From positions 1 through 36,628 of the forward strand of contig JARKQH010000426.1 in the NCBI GenBank assembly GCA_029974925.1: a DNA stretch of 36,628 nt, read 5' to 3'. Below the pieces are notes generated by a model, which saw nothing but the letters and a program-made list of their open reading frames with translations, searched no databases and had not been told where the DNA came from. The stretch is from Verrucomicrobiota bacterium (GTDB lineage: Bacteria; Verrucomicrobiota; Verrucomicrobiia; Limisphaerales; UBA8199). Position numbers and translations under genes: made by a program. Numbering within the stretch: position 1 is the stretch's first letter; the number at the start of each line of letters is the position of its first letter. Shown piece after piece: positions 34,022 to 36,628 of the stretch.

Positions 34022-36418
34022 ATGAAGTTGGAACTTTTTGCCGTCAGGCTCCTGGGGCTGGGATTCTCCGGATTGCTGCTTGTCAAGGCTTGGGCGGAGC
34101 CCAATCCGGCCCCGGCAGGCGCCGAGCCCCGCCATTCCGCCACCAATGAATTCCGGCTCATCAGTCCGGGCCCGGCGGATGCGCGCATCGCTTTCATTAC
34201 CGCCAAGATGCTCGAGGAGCTTCAATATGACCGAAAGCCTTTTGGGGACGCGATTTCCAGCCAGTTCCTGGACCGCTATCTGGAGTCCCTTGACCCCCAG
34301 CATCTTCACTTTCTTCAAAGTGATCTGGCCGAATTCGAGCGGTACCGGACCAACCTCGACGATCTGACCATTCGCCGCACGCAGCTTGCCGATACCCGCC
34401 CGGCGTTCGAAATCTTCAACCGGTTCATCGAGCGCATCCAGCAGCGGGTGGCTTACGTGGATCAGCTCCTCACCAACGAGACGTTCAGCTTCGACGCCGA
34501 CGAACGGATTACCATCAACCGGCGCAAGGCACCTTACCCAAAGGATCTCCAGGAGGCCCAAAACCTCTGGCGGGACCGCCTTCGTTACGAGTACCTCCAG
34601 GAAAAACTTGGCAAAGCCGAGGCGCGGAAGAAAGCCGAGAAAGAGAAGGCCAGTCGCGGCACCAACGACCTGAACGGCGCCGCCAGTCCGCCGAAGAAAA
34701 GCCGGTCGGACGCCGAACAGATTGTTGAAACCCTCGCCAACCGCTACCATCGGACCCTGCGCACCTTCCGGGATTGGGACCACGACGACGTGATGCAGGT
34801 TTATCTGACCGCGCTGGCTCACGTGTACGACCCCCACTCGGACTATTTCGGCCACGAACAGCTCGACAGCTTTTCCATCACCATGAACCTCAGCCTGTTC
34901 GGCATCGGAGCCGAGTTGCAGTCCGAGGATGGTTACTGCACCATCCGCCGCCTCCTGCCCGGCGGCCCGGCGGAGAAAAGCAAGAAGCTGAAGGAAAAAG
35001 ACCGCATTGTCGCCGTCGCGCAAAGCAATCAGCCGCCGGTGGATGTGGTGGAAATGAGCCTGAACAAGGCCGTGCAGCTCATTCGGGGCCCCAAAGGGAC
35101 GGAAGTCCGGTTAACGGTCATTCCCGCCGGGGCGGATTCGTCCGAACGAGTTGAGATCCGGTTGATCCGTGACGAAATCAAATTGGAAGACCAGGCTGCA
35201 AAGGCCAAGCTCATCGAGTTTCCGCCGCGCAGTCCCGGCGAGAATCCCGTGCGCATCGGAGTGATTGACCTCCCCTCGTTTTACGCCTCCTTCGATCCCG
35301 CCCACACGCGGGGCAAAGGTGAGATTCGCAGCACGGCCGCCGATGTCGCGAAACTGTTGACGAAGCTGAAACAGGAAAACGTCAGCGGCATCGTCCTGGA
35401 CTTGCGCCGCAATGGCGGCGGTTCGCTCGAGGAAGCCAAGCGCCTCACCGGCCTGTTCATCAAGGAGGGTCCCGTGGTCCAGGTGCGCGATGCCGACGGC
35501 TCGATCGAGGAAGACCGCGACAATGATCCCTCGGTGCTTTACGACGGGCCGCTCGTGGTGCTGACCAGCCGGTTCAGCGCCTCCGCCTCGGAAATTCTGG
35601 CCGGCGCGCTGCAGGATTACGGGCGCGCGCTGATTGTGGGGGATGCCTCCACCCACGGCAAAGGCACCGTCCAAAGCGTCAACACCCTCAAGCCTTACAT
35701 GCGTCTCGGCAACGTGGTCTGGACCAACGACCCCGGCGCCCTCAAAGTGACCATCAAGAAGTTCTACCGCGCCAGCGGCGCCTCCACCCAGCTCAAAGGC
35801 GTCGTCCCCGACATCGTGCTGCCCTCGGTCATCAGCGAGTCCAAGGACTTCGGCGAAAGCGCCCTCGACAACCCCATGCCTTGGGACACCATTCCCAGCG
35901 CCGAGTTCCAGCGTCTCAATCTCGTGGATGCTTTCGCGGCGGAACTGCGCAAGCGCTCCGCCGAGCGGGTCGCCCGGGAACAGGACTTTGCCTACATCCG
36001 CGAAGACATCGAACAGTTCAAGAAACTTCAGGAGGACAAGACCGTCTCGCTCAACGAGCAGCAGCGCATCAAGGAAAAAGAGGAGGCCGAGGCGCGCCAA
36101 AAAGCCCGCGACCGCGAGCGCCGGGCCCGGCCTGAACCCGTCGAAAAAGTTTACGAAATCACACTCAAGCAAGTGGATTTGCCCGGCCTGCCGCCGCCGG
36201 TGCAGCGGACCAACCAGGTGTCGGCTGTGACCAACGCCGGCGCCGCTTCGCAGCTTTCCGCCAGCGCGGACGCCGAAACGGCCGCCGCTGCCGACGATCT
36301 TGAAAATGCCGACGAAACGGCGCCGGCCGTGGACCCGATCCTCGACGAAGCGCAGCGCATCCTGCTCGACTATCTCTCTCTCCTGCGCAAGCGGGAGGTG
36401 GTCGCCACCGGCTCCTGA
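34022..36418 (+). CDS. prc: Tail-specific protease Prc/Tsp (S41 peptidase)
   Basis: This 798-residue periplasmic serine protease degrades proteins from exposed C-termini; in other bacteria it trims lipoproteins and murein hydrolases. The signal peptide is MKLELFAVRLLGLGFSGLLLVKAWA. The N-terminal helical region has FLDRYLESLDPQHLHFL and DPHSDYFG. The PDZ domain is near 295-375 (GIGAELQSEDGYCTIRRLLPGGPA). The S41 core has GIVLDLRRNGGGSLEEA, SRFSASASEILAGALQDYGRA with Ser521, and HGKGTVQ with Lys547, forming the Ser/Lys dyad. The C-terminal DUF3340-like region contains a charged coiled coil (about 670-705) and ends with a low-complexity Ala/Asp/Glu stretch. ATG 34022 is preferred over upstream in-frame Met codons because of the signal peptide. 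No strong Shine-Dalgarno sequence is seen. Confidence 0.95.
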   Translation: MKLELFAVRLLGLGFSGLLLVKAWAEPNPAPAGAEPRHSATNEFRLISPGPADARIAFITAKMLEELQYDRKPFGDAISSQFLDRYLESLDPQHLHFLQSDLAEFERYRTNLDDLTIRRTQLADTRPAFEIFNRFIERIQQRVAYVDQLLTNETFSFDADERITINRRKAPYPKDLQEAQNLWRDRLRYEYLQEKLGKAEARKKAEKEKASRGTNDLNGAASPPKKSRSDAEQIVETLANRYHRTLRTFRDWDHDDVMQVYLTALAHVYDPHSDYFGHEQLDSFSITMNLSLFGIGAELQSEDGYCTIRRLLPGGPAEKSKKLKEKDRIVAVAQSNQPPVDVVEMSLNKAVQLIRGPKGTEVRLTVIPAGADSSERVEIRLIRDEIKLEDQAAKAKLIEFPPRSPGENPVRIGVIDLPSFYASFDPAHTRGKGEIRSTAADVAKLLTKLKQENVSGIVLDLRRNGGGSLEEAKRLTGLFIKEGPVVQVRDADGSIEEDRDNDPSVLYDGPLVVLTSRFSASASEILAGALQDYGRALIVGDASTHGKGTVQSVNTLKPYMRLGNVVWTNDPGALKVTIKKFYRASGASTQLKGVVPDIVLPSVISESKDFGESALDNPMPWDTIPSAEFQRLNLVDAFAAELRKRSAERVAREQDFAYIREDIEQFKKLQEDKTVSLNEQQRIKEKEEAEARQKARDRERRARPEPVEKVYEITLKQVDLPGLPPPVQRTNQVSAVTNAGAASQLSASADAETAAAADDLENADETAPAVDPILDEAQRILLDYLSLLRKREVVATGS

Positions 36419-36585
36419 CCTCCCGGCCGCCGGCGCGAGACGGTGTCGGGCCGGCACGCCAGCCGAACCGACGGGGCGCGGACGCTTGTTCCCCGCCACC
36501 GGCCTTGCGGTTGCCAGGCTGCTGCGGTCCCGCCCGAGGCTGTCTTGAATGCACTCGGGTGTTGACATTGCTGCCCGCTGAAACC

Positions 36586-36590
36586 GAGGA
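36586..36590 (+). promoter_or_regulatory. Shine-Dalgarno for the gene at the right edge
   Basis: GAGGA lies 8 bases before the ATG at 36599, a good position, and supports a real start there. Confidence 0.5.
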
Positions 36591-36598
36591 TTGCTGTC

Positions 36599-36628
36599 AT
36601 GTCAACGGATCCTCGCTCGTTTGGCTCC
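36599..36628 (+). CDS. Start of an unidentified gene cut by the window edge
   Basis: ATG 36599 opens a frame of ten codons (MSTDPRSFGS) running off the window. It is preceded by a well-spaced GAGGA. The 180 bases between the prc stop and this ATG contain no other gene that I can recognise. Too little sequence is present to name the product. Confidence 0.45.
   Translation, partial: MSTDPRSFGS

Noticed and set aside
33859-34206. Upstream extension of the chimeric minus-strand ORF across the prc 5' end
   Set aside because: The signal peptide begins near 33858, and the upstream part is antisense to prc with no protein-like features.
36562-36567. TTGACA as a -35 box for the right-edge gene
   Set aside because: The expected -10 position reads CGAGGA, which is the Shine-Dalgarno region; no promoter can be supported.
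1-36628. CRISPR arrays, insertion sequences, rRNA and tRNA genes
   Set aside because: No regularly spaced direct repeats, transposase motifs, terminal inverted repeats with duplications, or tRNA/rRNA signatures were seen by eye.

Overview
The window is GC-rich bacterial chromosome with densely packed genes on both strands. I infer Verrucomicrobiota, plausibly a Pedosphaera/Limisphaera-like lineage. The grounds are secreted proteins built from autotransporter-associated beta-strand (PATR) repeats with a Verrucomicrobia-style C-terminus ending in FYRL, a prepilin-like protein with a long globular tail, a propeller-type sensor kinase, and a VWA/GATase-like membrane protein of a kind common in the PVC group. 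No rRNA, tRNA, CRISPR array, insertion sequence or phage gene was found. Family calls rest on motif recognition by eye, since no database search was possible.

Region 1 (1-17175) is a pectin / rhamnogalacturonan-I degradation locus. A PATR-repeat protein, cut by the window edge, is followed by a strong hairpin. Then comes a near-contiguous plus-strand run: a pseudopilin-like protein, a PL22 oligogalacturonide lyase, a GH28 protein, a PL11 rhamnogalacturonan lyase fused to PATR repeats, a GH2 hydrolase with a C-terminal discoidin-like domain, and a tandem CE12 rhamnogalacturonan acetylesterase. After a small minus-strand thiamine-binding-like (MTH1187 family) gene comes a GH43-type five-bladed propeller protein. 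All the enzymes except possibly the MTH1187 protein carry Sec-type signal peptides. Together they could deacetylate and cut the RG-I backbone, trim side chains and cleave oligogalacturonides outside the cytoplasm. No SusC/SusD pair, TonB receptor or sugar transporter is visible here.

Region 2 (17213-21648, minus strand) looks like an operon: a large propeller/Y_Y_Y sensor histidine kinase, a NarL/FixJ-type response regulator, and a PagL-like lipid A deacylase / outer-membrane barrel. This suggests signal-dependent outer-membrane remodelling.

Region 3 (21747-27959, plus strand) holds pdxH with an insert, a two-domain ABC permease that runs in frame through a lipobox-like site into an NHL-repeat propeller, and, overlapping it by ATGA, a large membrane-anchored VWA protein.

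Region 4 (28011-33858, minus strand) holds pyrE, an SDR oxidoreductase, a 1251-residue DUF748/AsmA-like protein and, upstream of it, a short chimeric ORF that looks like a gene remnant. Divergent from that are a Prc/Tsp tail-specific protease (34022-36418) and the first ten codons of another gene at the right edge.

The most unusual items are the permease-lipobox-NHL fusion, the kinase-regulator-PagL operon, and the lyase-PATR fusion together with the pseudopilin inside a pectin locus.
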